Program-made: the position numbers and the translations under genes
Assembly (NCBI RefSeq): GCF_030406405.1
Contig: NZ_JAUEPL010000025.1
Coordinates: 27,281-91,280 of the forward strand
Direction: 5' to 3'
Length of the DNA: 64,000 nucleotides
Source: Streptomyces ficellus
GTDB taxonomy: Bacteria > Actinomycetota > Actinomycetes > Streptomycetales > Streptomycetaceae
In this document: one piece after another, positions 53,323 to 62,674 of the stretch
Layout of the letters: each line of letters opens with the position of its first letter
Position numbering within the stretch: the stretch's first letter is position 1
The notes under the pieces: generated by a model
Database searches by the model: none
The model's input: the letters and a program-made list of their open reading frames with translations, nothing else
Told to the model about the DNA's origin: nothing

Positions 53323-53979
53323 ATGGGCCTGGACCACAGTGGCTTGGAGCAGAGGAGACGCTCACCGTGGGGCGCACTGGCTCTTGTCATGCTCACTGGT
53401 CTCGCGATGATGCGGAACGGCGTCGACACCCATCCCGGCCCGCCCCAGCCGGCCTCCGCCGCCGTGTCGGAGAGCCGCCGCGCCGCCCTGGCCCCGACCC
53501 CGCCGGCCGCCCTCCAGCCGCTGGCGTACGCGCCCGCCTCCCGGATCCGGATCGAGTCCATCGGCGTGGACGCCCCGATCATGGACGTCGGCCTGGACCA
53601 GGAAGGCTGGATCGACGCGCCGCCGGCCCAGGACCCCAACATGGCCGGCTGGTACCAGAACGGCATCTCCCCCGGCCAGCGCGGTACGTCGGTGATCGTC
53701 GGCCATGTCGACAACGAGGCCGGCCCGGCCGTCTTCTACGGTCTCGGCTCGCTCAAGCCCGGCCGGCACGTGGAGGTGACGCGCTACGACGGGCGGGTGG
53801 CGGTGTTCCAGGTGTACGGCATCGAGGTCTTCTCCAAGGAGGACTTCCCCGGGGTGCGCGTCTACGGCGACACGGGCCACGCGGAGCTGCGCGTGATCAC
53901 ATGCGGCGGCGGCTACTCGAAGGCCAACGGCTACGACGGCAACGTGGTGGTCTTCGCGCGCATGGTGGAGACCCGCTGA
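53323..53979 (+). CDS. class F sortase
   Basis: 218 residues. N-terminal membrane anchor (ALALVMLTGLAMM) and Pro/Ala linker, then the sortase barrel: catalytic His in SVIVGHVDNEAGPAVFY, Cys in ELRVITCGGGYSKANG, and the Arg region near NVVVFARMVETR. Class F enzymes are typical of actinobacteria and attach surface proteins bearing an LPXTG-like signal. Flanking genes encode small anchored proteins but I see no LPXTG in them. GAAGGGAGAA precedes the ATG. Confidence 0.92.
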   Translation: MGLDHSGLEQRRRSPWGALALVMLTGLAMMRNGVDTHPGPPQPASAAVSESRRAALAPTPPAALQPLAYAPASRIRIESIGVDAPIMDVGLDQEGWIDAPPAQDPNMAGWYQNGISPGQRGTSVIVGHVDNEAGPAVFYGLGSLKPGRHVEVTRYDGRVAVFQVYGIEVFSKEDFPGVRVYGDTGHAELRVITCGGGYSKANGYDGNVVVFARMVETR

Positions 53980-54026
53980 GCGGTCCGGCTCACAAGGCCG
54001 CGTACCGGACGGGGCCGGCGCGCACG

Positions 54027-54073
54027 GAAGGCCCCCGCCCGGGCTGGTGCGTGCTCGCCGGGCGGGGGCCTTC
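54027..54073. terminator. strong hairpin between sortase and polysaccharide deacetylase
   Basis: Arms 54027-54042 and 54058-54073 pair over 16 bases with a 15-base loop. Bidirectional, in the gap between convergent stop codons at 53979 and 54082. Confidence 0.9.
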
Positions 54074-54081
54074 GCGTGGCG

Positions 54082-54933
54082 TCATCGGCGGGGGACGGTG
54101 AGGTGGTAGCCCGCGTCCAGCAGTTCGGGCAGGTAGGCGCGGAGGGCGGCCACGCTCTGGGAGCGGTCGCCGCCCGCGTCGTGGGAGAGGACGACGACTC
54201 CGGGCGCGGCCCCGTCCAGTACCCGGCGTACGATCACGTCCGCGCCGGGCTCCTTCCAGTCCAGTGTGTCCACCGTCCAGGCGAGCGGCTCCATGCCCAG
54301 CTCGGCGCCGATCTCGAACGAGTGGCGGTTCCAGGCGCCGTACGGAGCCCGGTACCACAGCGGCGGAGCGCCGAGGGTCCGCTCGATCACGTCGCTGGTG
54401 CTGCCCAGTTCGTCGCGGATGCGGGAGGGCCTCAGCCGGGGGATCAGCGGGTGCGACCAGGAGTGGTTGCCCACCACATGCCCGTCGTCGGCCATCTCCC
54501 GCAGCAGGTCGGGGTTCTCGGCCGCCATCCCGCCGCAGACGAAGAACATGGCGCGTACGCCGTGCTTGCGGAGGGTGCGGAGGATGGCGGGCGTGTAGCG
54601 GGGATCGGGTCCGTCGTCGAAGGAGAGGACCATCGTCCGGCCGACGCCGGAGACGCGCAGGAAGGGCCGTTGGCGTACGGGGGGCATGGCGCGCCGGTGA
54701 CGCGCGGGGGCGTACGCCGTCATCGGCTGGAGCCGGTAGGTGGAGGGTGCCAGGCGCGGGCCCGCCTGCGGCACCACATGCGGTCCAGCCGCGCCGGGCG
54801 GTGCGGGGGCGGCGGGCCGGGGCGGCGGGCCGGTCCGGTCCAGGGTGAAGAGCCCGAAGGTCGTGGTGGCCCCGAGTGCGGCGGCGATGCGGAGCACCAT
54901 CCGCCGCCCCGTAGGCATCTGGTCCTTTTTCAT
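54082..54933 (-). CDS. polysaccharide deacetylase (NodB/CE4)
   Basis: 283 residues. An N-terminal hydrophobic export segment (MVLRIAAALGATTTFGLFTL, preceded by GRR, possibly Tat), then the CE4 domain: MVLSFDDGPDP (motif 1), GNHSWSHP (motif 2, metal His pair), WYRAPYGAWN (motif 3), and a late VVVLSHDAG. It would remove N-acetyl groups from peptidoglycan or another extracellular glycan. Start ATG 54933; upstream ATGs exist but lack a ribosome site. Confidence 0.9.
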   Translation of the reverse strand: MKKDQMPTGRRMVLRIAAALGATTTFGLFTLDRTGPPPRPAAPAPPGAAGPHVVPQAGPRLAPSTYRLQPMTAYAPARHRRAMPPVRQRPFLRVSGVGRTMVLSFDDGPDPRYTPAILRTLRKHGVRAMFFVCGGMAAENPDLLREMADDGHVVGNHSWSHPLIPRLRPSRIRDELGSTSDVIERTLGAPPLWYRAPYGAWNRHSFEIGAELGMEPLAWTVDTLDWKEPGADVIVRRVLDGAAPGVVVLSHDAGGDRSQSVAALRAYLPELLDAGYHLTVPRR

Positions 54934-55118
54934 GACTAATGACTCGCATGGCGGATGCCCCGGGCCCCTGACCCACACCGTTCGGGCGTCCGATTGCACC
55001 CGATGGGACCAGCGGGCGGCCGGCGGCGATGCGCGATGTGTGTCGTCTTCCGCCACGTGCCCGGCGGCGGCATCATGATCCGCCGTCAGCCGATGCCGCA
55101 TGCGAAGAGGTGACGCTC

Positions 55119-56570
55119 ATGGCCCGAATCCGCGCGGGGCAGGGAATCCTGCGCCGCAAACCCATCGAGCAGATCGAAGAGGGCGGGGCGGAGGAACGGC
55201 TCACCCGGACGCTGGGCCTGTGGCAGCTCACCGCGATCGGCGTCGGCGGCATCATCGGCGCGGGCATCTTCACCCTCGCCGGCGCGGTCGCCAACGGGAC
55301 GGCGGGCCCGGCCGTGCTGGTGTCGTTCCTGATCGCGGGGGTGGCGAGCGCGGCGGCCGCGTTCAGCTACGCAGAGTTCGCCGGGCTGATCCCGAAGGCG
55401 GGGTCGGCGTACACCTACGGCTACGCGGTCCTCGGCGAGCTCGCCGGCTGGTTCATCGGCTGGGACCTGCTGCTGGAGTACACCGCGATCGTGGCGGTCG
55501 TCGCGATCGGCATCTCGGGGTACTTCAACTTCCTGCTCGGTGAGACGGGCGCGCAGCTGCCCGCCTGGATGCTGGGCGCGCCGGGCACGGGCGAGGGCCA
55601 CCAGGTGGACCTGTTCGCGGCGCTGCTCTGCCTGCTCATCGCGTACCTGCTCACGCTCGGCATCAAGAACGCGGCCCGCTTCGAGACGGTGGTCGTGGTG
55701 CTGAAGGTGCTGGTGGTGCTGCTGGTGATCGCCGTGGGCTTCTTCCACATCGACTCGGCCAACTACAGCCCGTTCTTCCCGTACGGGGTGGGCGGCGCCT
55801 TCACCGGGGCGGCGACCGTGTTCTTCGCGGTCTTCGGGTACGACGCGATGTCGACGGCGGCGGAGGAGTCCAAGGACGCGCAGCGGCACATGCCGAAGGC
55901 GATCCTGTACTCGCTCGCCATCTCCATGGTGCTGTACGTGCTCGCCTGCCTGGTGCTGACGGGGATGCAGCACTACACGGAGGTGGACCCGGAGAGCGGC
56001 TTCTCCACGGCGTTCAAGTCGGTGGGGCTCGGCGCGCTCGCGGACGTCATCGCGGTGGGCGCCATCATCGGCATCCTCACCGTCATGTTCACCTTCATGC
56101 TGGGTGTCACCCGGGTGTGGTTCTCCATGTCGCGGGACGGGCTGCTGCCGCACTGGTTCGCCAAGACGCACCCGACGCGGCACGTGCCGGTCCGGGTGAC
56201 CTGGATCGTCGGCGTGGCGTCGGCGCTGATCGCCGGTTTCCTGCCGATCGGCGAGGCGGCCGAGCTGACCAACATCGGCATCCTGCTGGCGTTCGTGGTG
56301 GTGTGCGTCGCGGTGATCGTGCTGCGCTACAAGCGGCCGGATCTGCCGCGTACGTTCCGTACGCCCGGGATGCCGTTCGTACCGGCGATCGGTGTCGTCT
56401 TCTCCATCTGGCTGATCACGTTCCTGCAGTGGCAGACGTGGGCCCGGTTCGCCGTGTGGTTCCTGCTCGGGCTGGTGATCTACTTCGGCTACTCCTACCG
56501 CAGGTCGGAGCTGGCGAAGGCAGAGGCCAGGGCCAGGGCGGGCATCGAGGAGCCGCCGCCCGCGCCCTGA
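55119..56570 (+). CDS. amino-acid permease (APC family, cationic amino-acid type)
   Basis: 483 residues with 12 predicted helices. Family landmarks are GVGGIIGAGIFTLAG in helix 1, FSYAEFAGLIPKAGSAYTYGY, and EESKDAQRHMPKAILYSLAI. The layout fits the CAT-type exchangers and uptake systems. GAAGAGG ahead of the ATG at 55119. Substrate is not decidable from sequence alone. It converges with a CapA-like gene nine bases away. Confidence 0.92.
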   Translation: MARIRAGQGILRRKPIEQIEEGGAEERLTRTLGLWQLTAIGVGGIIGAGIFTLAGAVANGTAGPAVLVSFLIAGVASAAAAFSYAEFAGLIPKAGSAYTYGYAVLGELAGWFIGWDLLLEYTAIVAVVAIGISGYFNFLLGETGAQLPAWMLGAPGTGEGHQVDLFAALLCLLIAYLLTLGIKNAARFETVVVVLKVLVVLLVIAVGFFHIDSANYSPFFPYGVGGAFTGAATVFFAVFGYDAMSTAAEESKDAQRHMPKAILYSLAISMVLYVLACLVLTGMQHYTEVDPESGFSTAFKSVGLGALADVIAVGAIIGILTVMFTFMLGVTRVWFSMSRDGLLPHWFAKTHPTRHVPVRVTWIVGVASALIAGFLPIGEAAELTNIGILLAFVVVCVAVIVLRYKRPDLPRTFRTPGMPFVPAIGVVFSIWLITFLQWQTWARFAVWFLLGLVIYFGYSYRRSELAKAEARARAGIEEPPPAP

Positions 56571-56579
56571 CGGCCGCCG

Positions 56580-57824
56580 CTACTCCCCCATGACCAGGCC
56601 GTCCTTGGCCGCACCGCGGCTGAGGACGACCTGCTGGATCTTGTCCCGTACGGCGGTGAGGTTCTCGCCGGCCTTGATCGCGGCGTTGAGGTTGGTCACC
56701 CGGCCGGTGCCGGTGTTGAACCACTGCGGGAGGAACTCCGCCTTCGTCACCTGCCACCGCCCGCCGGGCGTGGCGGGCGGGGCGAAGGTGAAGCGCCCGA
56801 TGGTGCCCTCGTTGCCGCGCGGGTCGAAGGCGCCGTTGTGGTTGATCATGTCTCCGGCGATCTGGTCGCCCATGCCGTAGATGATCCAGGTGCCGTTGAC
56901 CTTCTCGTACGCCTGCGGGACATGGGCGTGCGTGCCGAGGATCAGGTCGATGTCGGGGCGGCCGCCCGTGGTGGCGGCGGTGAGGCTCCGACCGAGGCCC
57001 AACTGCCGCGCGTCGGGCTCGGTCTGCCATTCGCTGCCCCAGTGCAGGCTGACCACGACGACGTCGGCACCGGCGGTGCGGGCGGCCCTGGCGTCGGCGA
57101 GGATCTTGTTCTCGTCGATGAGGTTGACCGCCCAGGGACGCCCCTGGGGCAGTGGGATGCCGTTGAGGCCGTAGGTGTAGGCGAGGTGGGCCACCGTGGC
57201 GCCGCCCGCCTTGAGCAGGGTCGGCCGGGCGGCCTCGGCGGCGGTGCGGGCGGATCCGGCGTGCCGGACACCGGCCTTGTCCAGGGCGTCGAGGGTGCGG
57301 CCGAGGCCGGCGGCGCCGTCGTCCAGGGTGTGGTTGGAGGCGGTGGAGCACGAGTCGTAACCGGTGGCGGCCAGCGCCGTGGCGACCTGGGGCGGTGACT
57401 TGAAGGAGGGGTAGCCCGTGTAGGGGCCGCCCTCCTTGCCGTACACCGTCTCCATGTGGCAGATCGCGAGGTCCGCCTTGGAGACGACCGGCTTGACCCC
57501 GGAGAGCATCGGGCGGAAGTCGTAGCCGTTGCCGCCGGCGTCCGCCTGGGCCTGCCGGATGATCGAGGCGTGCGGCAGGACGTCGCCGCTGGCCACGAGC
57601 GTGAAGTCGCGCTTGGCCGCGGCGGCGGCGCCGGCCGAGGACGACATGGGCTGCGCCGCCTTGCGCTGTTGCCCCGCCGGGGCGGTCGCACCGTGCGTGG
57701 CCTGTGCGTTCGTACCGTGCGCGTTCGTACCGTGCGCATCCGTACCGGCAGCGCAGCCCGCGGCCGCGGAGAGAAGGACGGCGGCCGCCGCCACCGAGGT
57801 CCATCGCATGCGTGTGGGGGTCAT
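56580..57824 (-). CDS. CapA-family lipoprotein (metallophosphoesterase-like, poly-gamma-glutamate/capsule type)
   Basis: 414 residues from the ATG at 57824 (GGAG seven bases ahead). Lipobox SAAAGC; then a repetitive AHGTNAHGTNAQATHGAT linker. CapA/PgsA core: FTLVASGDVLPHASIIRQAQ, LAICHMETVYG, STASNHTLDDG, VVVVSLHWGSEW, LILGTHAHVPQ and WIIYGMGDQIAG, including metal-ligand residues. The role of CapA lipoproteins varies from capsule export to wall turnover. No pgs/cap genes are adjacent. Confidence 0.87.
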   Translation of the reverse strand: MTPTRMRWTSVAAAAVLLSAAAGCAAGTDAHGTNAHGTNAQATHGATAPAGQQRKAAQPMSSSAGAAAAAKRDFTLVASGDVLPHASIIRQAQADAGGNGYDFRPMLSGVKPVVSKADLAICHMETVYGKEGGPYTGYPSFKSPPQVATALAATGYDSCSTASNHTLDDGAAGLGRTLDALDKAGVRHAGSARTAAEAARPTLLKAGGATVAHLAYTYGLNGIPLPQGRPWAVNLIDENKILADARAARTAGADVVVVSLHWGSEWQTEPDARQLGLGRSLTAATTGGRPDIDLILGTHAHVPQAYEKVNGTWIIYGMGDQIAGDMINHNGAFDPRGNEGTIGRFTFAPPATPGGRWQVTKAEFLPQWFNTGTGRVTNLNAAIKAGENLTAVRDKIQQVVLSRGAAKDGLVMGE

Positions 57825-58086
57825 CAGCCGGCTCCGTAGGGCGTCGGGGAAGCATCGGGGGCTCCCTGAATCCCTACGGGAAATGATGATCAAAAAGTCC
57901 TTATATTCAGAAAATCATACAAACGCACTCATATCGGCCTCATACGCACGGGTGACCGTTCGCCGCACCATTCGCCGCTCGGTGTGACCGCTCGTCGCAG
58001 ACCCCGGTGCGGCGCCTGTCCCTTCGCCCCCGGATGCGTTCGTATACGCGTCGAGGGTCTGAGTACGGCGGGAAAGGGTGTTGACG

Positions 58087-58650
58087 ATGACGACGGCGAC
58101 CACGACCACCGACGAGCGGGCCCTGGAGGAGCTTCAGCGAGAACACGGACCCGCGCTGCTGAGCTTCCTGCTCGGCCTGACGTACGGGGACCGGCAGCGC
58201 GCCGAGGATCTGCTCCAGGAGACGCTGCTGCGGGCCTGGCAGCACCCCGAGGCGTTCGAGGCCCCGTACGAGTCGATGCGCCCGTGGCTGTTCACCGTCG
58301 CCCGGCGCCTGGCGATCGACGCCCGCCGGTCCCGGATGGCCCGCCCCACCGAGGTCGGCGACGGCGTGCTCGCCGCCACCCCGGACCCGTCCGACGTCAC
58401 CGAGTCCGCGGTCGCCGCGCTCGACGTGCGGGCGGCGGTACGGGAACTGAGCCCGGAGCACCGCGAGGTACTGGTGCGGATCTACTTCGACGGCCTGACC
58501 GTCAACGAGGCCGCGGCGGATCTGGGTATACCGGCCGGGACGGTCAAGTCGCGTTCCCACTACGCGCTGCGGGCGCTCGGCCGGTGTCTGCCGGGCTACA
58601 GCGCGGTACGCGCTCCGGCCCTGCGCCGTCCGGAACCCGCCTGTCCCTGA
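58087..58650 (+). CDS. ECF sigma factor (SigK/SigL-like)
   Basis: 187 residues. Region 2: LLSFLLGLTYGDRQRAEDLL, QETLLRAWQHPE, MRPWLFTVARRLAIDARRS. Region 4: AVRELSPEHREVLVRIYFDG, LTVNEAAADLGIPAGTVKSR. Short linker between. Start at ATG 58087 just after TTGACG; an in-frame GTG nine bases earlier is less likely. No anti-sigma factor gene follows; the downstream gene has no zinc-finger or membrane helix. Confidence 0.93.
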   Translation: MTTATTTTDERALEELQREHGPALLSFLLGLTYGDRQRAEDLLQETLLRAWQHPEAFEAPYESMRPWLFTVARRLAIDARRSRMARPTEVGDGVLAATPDPSDVTESAVAALDVRAAVRELSPEHREVLVRIYFDGLTVNEAAADLGIPAGTVKSRSHYALRALGRCLPGYSAVRAPALRRPEPACP

Positions 58651-58829
58651 GGCCACGCCCGGCGCGTCACCACCCGTGCGTCACAGCTCCGGCCGGAATG
58701 TATTCGAAAGCACACCAATGAGTTGAGCAAAGAGCGGCCCCCGGCCGTGCCTCACGGTGGAGGCTCGTCGTCGAGGAACACGCCGGTCGCAGAGGCGACA
58801 CGCGCATACGCAAGAACGTCCGGGAGAAG

Positions 58830-59342
58830 GTGGGAACGTTGCGGCCCGAGAGCACGAACGGCACCGGCGGAGGCGGGCTGGCAGTCCCGATGGCCTGGTT
58901 GTGTGCCGAGTACGTGGCCGATGAGCTGCTGAGGGCGGGGGCCCTCGTCGAGCCCGGCTCGCTGGAGTACCGGGCGGGCCGCCGGACGCTGGCGCTCACC
59001 GTCTACCTCGGTGACGGCACCGGGGACACCCCCGGCGGCGCCGAGGACCGGCTTGAGGAGTGGCTGACCCGCACGGCGCACGGCCACCCCTGGAAGGAGT
59101 GGGTACGGGAACGGCTCGACGGGGCACCGGAGCCCGGGGGCGAGGATCCCGACGCGGACCTGACGCTCGCCCGCGAGACCTGGCGGCTGCTGGAGAGCAC
59201 GCACCTGCTCGCCACCGATCTGGGCGCGCTGTCGGCCGGCGGCCCGGCCGACGGGGTCATGGTGGACGAGTCGGACCGCACGTGGCTGCCCTCCTGGCAG
59301 GTCGGCCTGCCGCTCGGGCACCTGGCCCTGCGCCTGTACTGA
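58830..59342 (+). CDS. hypothetical protein
   Basis: 170 residues; soluble, acidic, helical. Notable segments: AVPMAWLCAEYVADELLRAG, RLEEWLTRTAHGHPWKEWVR, and WLPSWQVGLPLGHLALRLY at the C-terminus. No recognised family. GTG at 58830 used; TTG at 58839 with an AAGGTGGGA-like ribosome site is an alternative. Found just behind an ECF sigma gene, perhaps its target or partner (not shown). Confidence 0.6.
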   Translation: MGTLRPESTNGTGGGGLAVPMAWLCAEYVADELLRAGALVEPGSLEYRAGRRTLALTVYLGDGTGDTPGGAEDRLEEWLTRTAHGHPWKEWVRERLDGAPEPGGEDPDADLTLARETWRLLESTHLLATDLGALSAGGPADGVMVDESDRTWLPSWQVGLPLGHLALRLY

Positions 59343-59360
59343 GGCCGGTGAACGCCGGCC
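59343..59360. terminator. hairpin between convergent hypothetical genes
   Basis: GGCCGG-TGAACG-CCGGCC, 6-base perfect arms, in the 29-base gap between two convergent stop codons. Confidence 0.5.
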
Positions 59361-59371
59361 GGTGACACAGG

Positions 59372-59590
59372 TCAGTGCGGCTGGACCGGGCGTGCCGTGA
59401 CCCGGGAGGCCGGATTCTGGTACCCGCCGCTCGCGAGCACCCGCACCTCGCCCCGGTCGCTGATCTCGGCCAGGACGATCCCCGTGTCGTCGGCGTAGAT
59501 CGGATGCCCGCCTGGGCCGCTGCGATCCGTACGGTGCACCCGCACCACGTCCTGGCCGAAGGCCAGCTCGTAGTGATCATGGACCCGCAT
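59372..59590 (-). CDS. small hypothetical protein
   Basis: 72 residues: MRVHDHYELAFGQDVVRVHR, GGHPIYADDTGIVLAEISDR and VLASGGYQNPASRVTARPVQ. A compact beta-rich fold is suggested. GGGAGGT upstream of the ATG at 59590 supports the start. Found downstream of the histidine kinase, 71 bases away on the same strand; not a response regulator. Confidence 0.7.
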   Translation of the reverse strand: MRVHDHYELAFGQDVVRVHRTDRSGPGGHPIYADDTGIVLAEISDRGEVRVLASGGYQNPASRVTARPVQPH

Positions 59591-59661
59591 GGCTACCTCC
59601 CAGGAGAGCGGTCCACCGGCGCGCTCCGCGCCCGCACCCCGCGTCCCCATAACGGGGCATT

Positions 59662-60882
59662 TCACACCTGACCGGACACAGGCGGATCGCGGTGCACACC
59701 GGCGCGGTACTTGGGTATGCGCACTGTGACCTTCATACCCGCGCCGACACCCGTCTCCACGACGAGGCCGTGGTCATCGCCGTACACCTGGCGCAGCCGC
59801 TCGTCCACGTTCGACAGGCCGATGCCGGACGCCTGGGGACGCTCGCCCGCGAGGATGGCCCGCAGGGCGTGCGGGTCCATGCCGACGCCGTCGTCCTCGA
59901 TGGTGACGACCGCCTCGGCGCCCGCGTCCCGTGCGGCGATGGTCACCCGGCAGGTGGTGCGGGAGTCCTCCAGGCCGTGCTTCACGGCGTTCTCGACCAG
60001 CGGCTGGAGGCAGAGGAACGGCAGCGTCACCGGCAGCACCTCGGGGGCCACCTGAAGGGTGACCTGGAGCCGTTCGCCGAAGCGGGCCCCGGCGAGCGCC
60101 AAGTACTGCTCGATGGACCGCAGTTCATCGGCGAGCTGGGTGAACTCGCCGTGTCGCCGGAACGAGTACCGGGTGAAGTCGGCGAATTCCAGGAGGAGTT
60201 CACGGGCCCGCTCGGGGTCGGTGCGGACGAAGGACGCGATGGCGGCGAGCGAGTTGAAGATGAAGTGCGGGGAGATCTGGGCGCGCAGGGCACGGATCTC
60301 CGCCTCGATCAGCCGGGTCCTGGACCGGTCGAGCTCGGCCAGTTCCAGCTGTACGGAGACCCAGCGGGCCACCTCCGTCGCGGCCCGTACGAGCACGGCC
60401 GATTCGCGTGAGCCGTACGCGACGAGAGCGCCCAGCACGCCGTCCTCGCCGGTCAGCGGGGCGATCACGGCCCACCGCAGCGGGCAGTCGAGCGCGTCGC
60501 ACTCGGCCCGTACGCTCTGGCCGCGGCCCGAGTCGAGCAGCTCGGCGACCCGCTCCAACACCTGGTCGCGGTGGTGGTCCAGCCCGGGGCCGTCCCAGGC
60601 GAGCACGGCCGTGCGGTCGGTGAGGCACAGCGCCTCGGTGCCCAGCAGCGAGCGCAGCCGGCGGGCGGCCTTGCGCGCGGTGTCCTCGGTGAGCCCGGCG
60701 CGCAGGGGCGGGGCCGCGAGGGAGGCGGTGTGCAGGGTGTGGAAGGTGGCCCGTTCCACGGGAGTGCCGAGGTCCAGGACGTCCTTCCCGGCGCGGCGCG
60801 CCGTGAGCCGCCCGACGGCGAACCCGGCGGCCAGCAGGAGGGCCCCGGCGGCGGACAGGCCCGCGAGCAGGATCGCGCTCAT
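59662..60882 (-). CDS. LytS/YehU-type sensor histidine kinase
   Basis: 406 residues. One N-terminal membrane helix (LLAGLSAAGALLLAAGFAVG), then a GAF-like domain (about 65-185). His_kinase domain has the phospho-His in ALRAQISPHFIFNSLAAIAS, and HATPase has LVENAVKHGL, TIEDDGVGMDP and SGIGLSNVDERL. It should autophosphorylate and signal to a LytTR-type response regulator. Start at 60882 overlaps the symporter stop by four bases. The expected regulator gene is not next to it. Confidence 0.9.
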   Translation of the reverse strand: MSAILLAGLSAAGALLLAAGFAVGRLTARRAGKDVLDLGTPVERATFHTLHTASLAAPPLRAGLTEDTARKAARRLRSLLGTEALCLTDRTAVLAWDGPGLDHHRDQVLERVAELLDSGRGQSVRAECDALDCPLRWAVIAPLTGEDGVLGALVAYGSRESAVLVRAATEVARWVSVQLELAELDRSRTRLIEAEIRALRAQISPHFIFNSLAAIASFVRTDPERARELLLEFADFTRYSFRRHGEFTQLADELRSIEQYLALAGARFGERLQVTLQVAPEVLPVTLPFLCLQPLVENAVKHGLEDSRTTCRVTIAARDAGAEAVVTIEDDGVGMDPHALRAILAGERPQASGIGLSNVDERLRQVYGDDHGLVVETGVGAGMKVTVRIPKYRAGVHRDPPVSGQV

Positions 60883-62669
60883 CGCCGGCCTCCCTGGACG
60901 CGCGCGCTTTCGGCGGGGACGTCCTCGGCGGGCGGGCGGCCCACCAGGTCCTCGGGCAGGTGGAGCCGGGCCAGGATGGCGGGGGTGCCGGCCGGTACGC
61001 GGCGGGGCGTGGCCAGCGACACGACGATCATGGTGAGGAACCCGAGCGGCACGGACCACACCGCGGGCCAGGCCATCAGCGTGTGCGGCCAGCCCCCGGG
61101 CGCGAGCCCGGCGCGCGTCGCCATCACGGCGGTCAGCGCGGCCCCGCCGCCCGCCACGAGCCCGGCGATGGCGCCGGGCGGGGTGAGCCGACGCCACCAG
61201 ATGCCGAGCACCAGCAGGGGGCAGAACGAGGACGCCGAGACGGCGAACGCCAGGCCCACCGCGTCGGCCACCGGCACGTTGGTGGCCACCAGGCTGACGG
61301 CGAGCGGCACCGCCATGGCGAGCGCGGTCGCCAGCCGGAAGTGCCGCACCCCCCGCGAGGGCAGCACGTCCTGGCTGAGCACGCCCGCCACCGACATGGT
61401 CAGCCCCGAGGCGGTCGACAGGAACGCCGCGAACGCCCCGCCCGCCAGCAGCGCGCCCAGCAGCTCACCGGCGAGGCCCCCGACGACCCGGTCGGGCAGG
61501 ACCAGCACGGCGGCGTCCGCGGCCCCGGTCAGGGCGAGTTCGGGCGCGTAGATCCGGCCGAGGGCGCCGTAGACGGGCGGCAGCAGGTAGAACGCGCCGA
61601 CCAGGCCGAGCACCACGAGCGTGGTGCGGCGGGCCGCGCGCCCATTGGGGCTGGTGTAGAAGCGGACGGCGACGTGCGGCAGGCCCATGGTGCCGAGGAA
61701 GGTGGCGAGGATCAGCCCGTACGTGGCGTACAGCTGGTGCCCGTCGCGGCCGCCGGCCAGCGGCTGCGACCAGCTCTGGGGGTCCTCCCGGCCGGAGGCG
61801 GGGTGAGGGTCGGTGCCGGTGGCGGCCCGCCGCGGGACGTGCGCGCCCTGGGGGAAGCTCAGGGTGGTGCCCGCCTCGACGCGGTGGACGCCCTCGGTGA
61901 GTGTGACGCGGCGCTGCTCGTACGCGGTGGAGTCGACGCGGCCCGAGACGGTCACGGTCAGCGGCGCGCCGACGTCGATGCGTACGGTGTCGTCGACCCT
62001 CACCGCGGTGTGCTCCCGGAAGACGGCGGGCGCGTCGAACCGGGCGCGCGGCGCGTCGTCCCCGAGCCAGGCGGCGGCCAGGAAGAACGCGGGCACCAGC
62101 AGGGCGGTGAGCTTGAGCCAGTACTGGAAGGCCTGCACGAACGTGATGCTGCGCATCCCGCCCGCCGCCACCGCCCCCGTGACGACGACCGCGACGACGA
62201 GCCCGCCGACCCAGTCGGGGGCGCCCGTGAGGATCTCCAGGGTGAGCCCGGCGCCCTGGAGCTGGGGCAGGAGGTAGAGCCAGCCGATGCCGACCACGAA
62301 CAGGCTGGCCAGGCGCCGCGCCTGGGCGGATTCGAGCCTGGCCTCGGCGAAGTCGGAGAGCGTGTACGCGCCGGAGCGGCGCAGCGGTGCGGCGACGAGC
62401 ACCAGGAGCACCAGATAGCCGGCGGTGTAGCCGACCGGGTACCAGAGCATGTCGGGGCCCTGGAGGAGCACCAGGCCGGCGATGCCGAGGAAGGAGGCGG
62501 CGGAGAGGTACTCGCCGCTGATGGCGGCGGCGTTGAGTCCGGGCTTGACGGTGCGGGAGGCGACGTAGAAGTCCGAGGTGGTGCGCGATATGCGCAGGCC
62601 CAGTGCGCCGATCAGGACGGTGGCGAGGACGACCACGGTGACCGCCGCCACCGCGTATGTCTGGTTCAC
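60879..62669 (-). CDS. sodium/solute symporter (SSS family, acetate/carboxylate type)
   Basis: 596 residues, GTG start at 62669. N-terminal LRISRTTSDFYVASRTVKPG, then LNAAAISGEYLSAASFLGIA, and GTMGLPHVAVRFYTSPNGRA later, with about 13 helices. An extracellular insertion of about 95 residues between helices (RARFDAPAVFREHTAVRVDD to GREDPQSWSQPL), rich in Thr/Val beta strands, is unusual beside ActP. It probably moves a short carboxylate with Na+. Coupled to a kinase downstream and a small membrane protein upstream. Confidence 0.88.
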   Translation of the reverse strand: MNQTYAVAAVTVVVLATVLIGALGLRISRTTSDFYVASRTVKPGLNAAAISGEYLSAASFLGIAGLVLLQGPDMLWYPVGYTAGYLVLLVLVAAPLRRSGAYTLSDFAEARLESAQARRLASLFVVGIGWLYLLPQLQGAGLTLEILTGAPDWVGGLVVAVVVTGAVAAGGMRSITFVQAFQYWLKLTALLVPAFFLAAAWLGDDAPRARFDAPAVFREHTAVRVDDTVRIDVGAPLTVTVSGRVDSTAYEQRRVTLTEGVHRVEAGTTLSFPQGAHVPRRAATGTDPHPASGREDPQSWSQPLAGGRDGHQLYATYGLILATFLGTMGLPHVAVRFYTSPNGRAARRTTLVVLGLVGAFYLLPPVYGALGRIYAPELALTGAADAAVLVLPDRVVGGLAGELLGALLAGGAFAAFLSTASGLTMSVAGVLSQDVLPSRGVRHFRLATALAMAVPLAVSLVATNVPVADAVGLAFAVSASSFCPLLVLGIWWRRLTPPGAIAGLVAGGGAALTAVMATRAGLAPGGWPHTLMAWPAVWSVPLGFLTMIVVSLATPRRVPAGTPAILARLHLPEDLVGRPPAEDVPAESARVQGGRR

Positions 62670-62674
62670 GCCGG

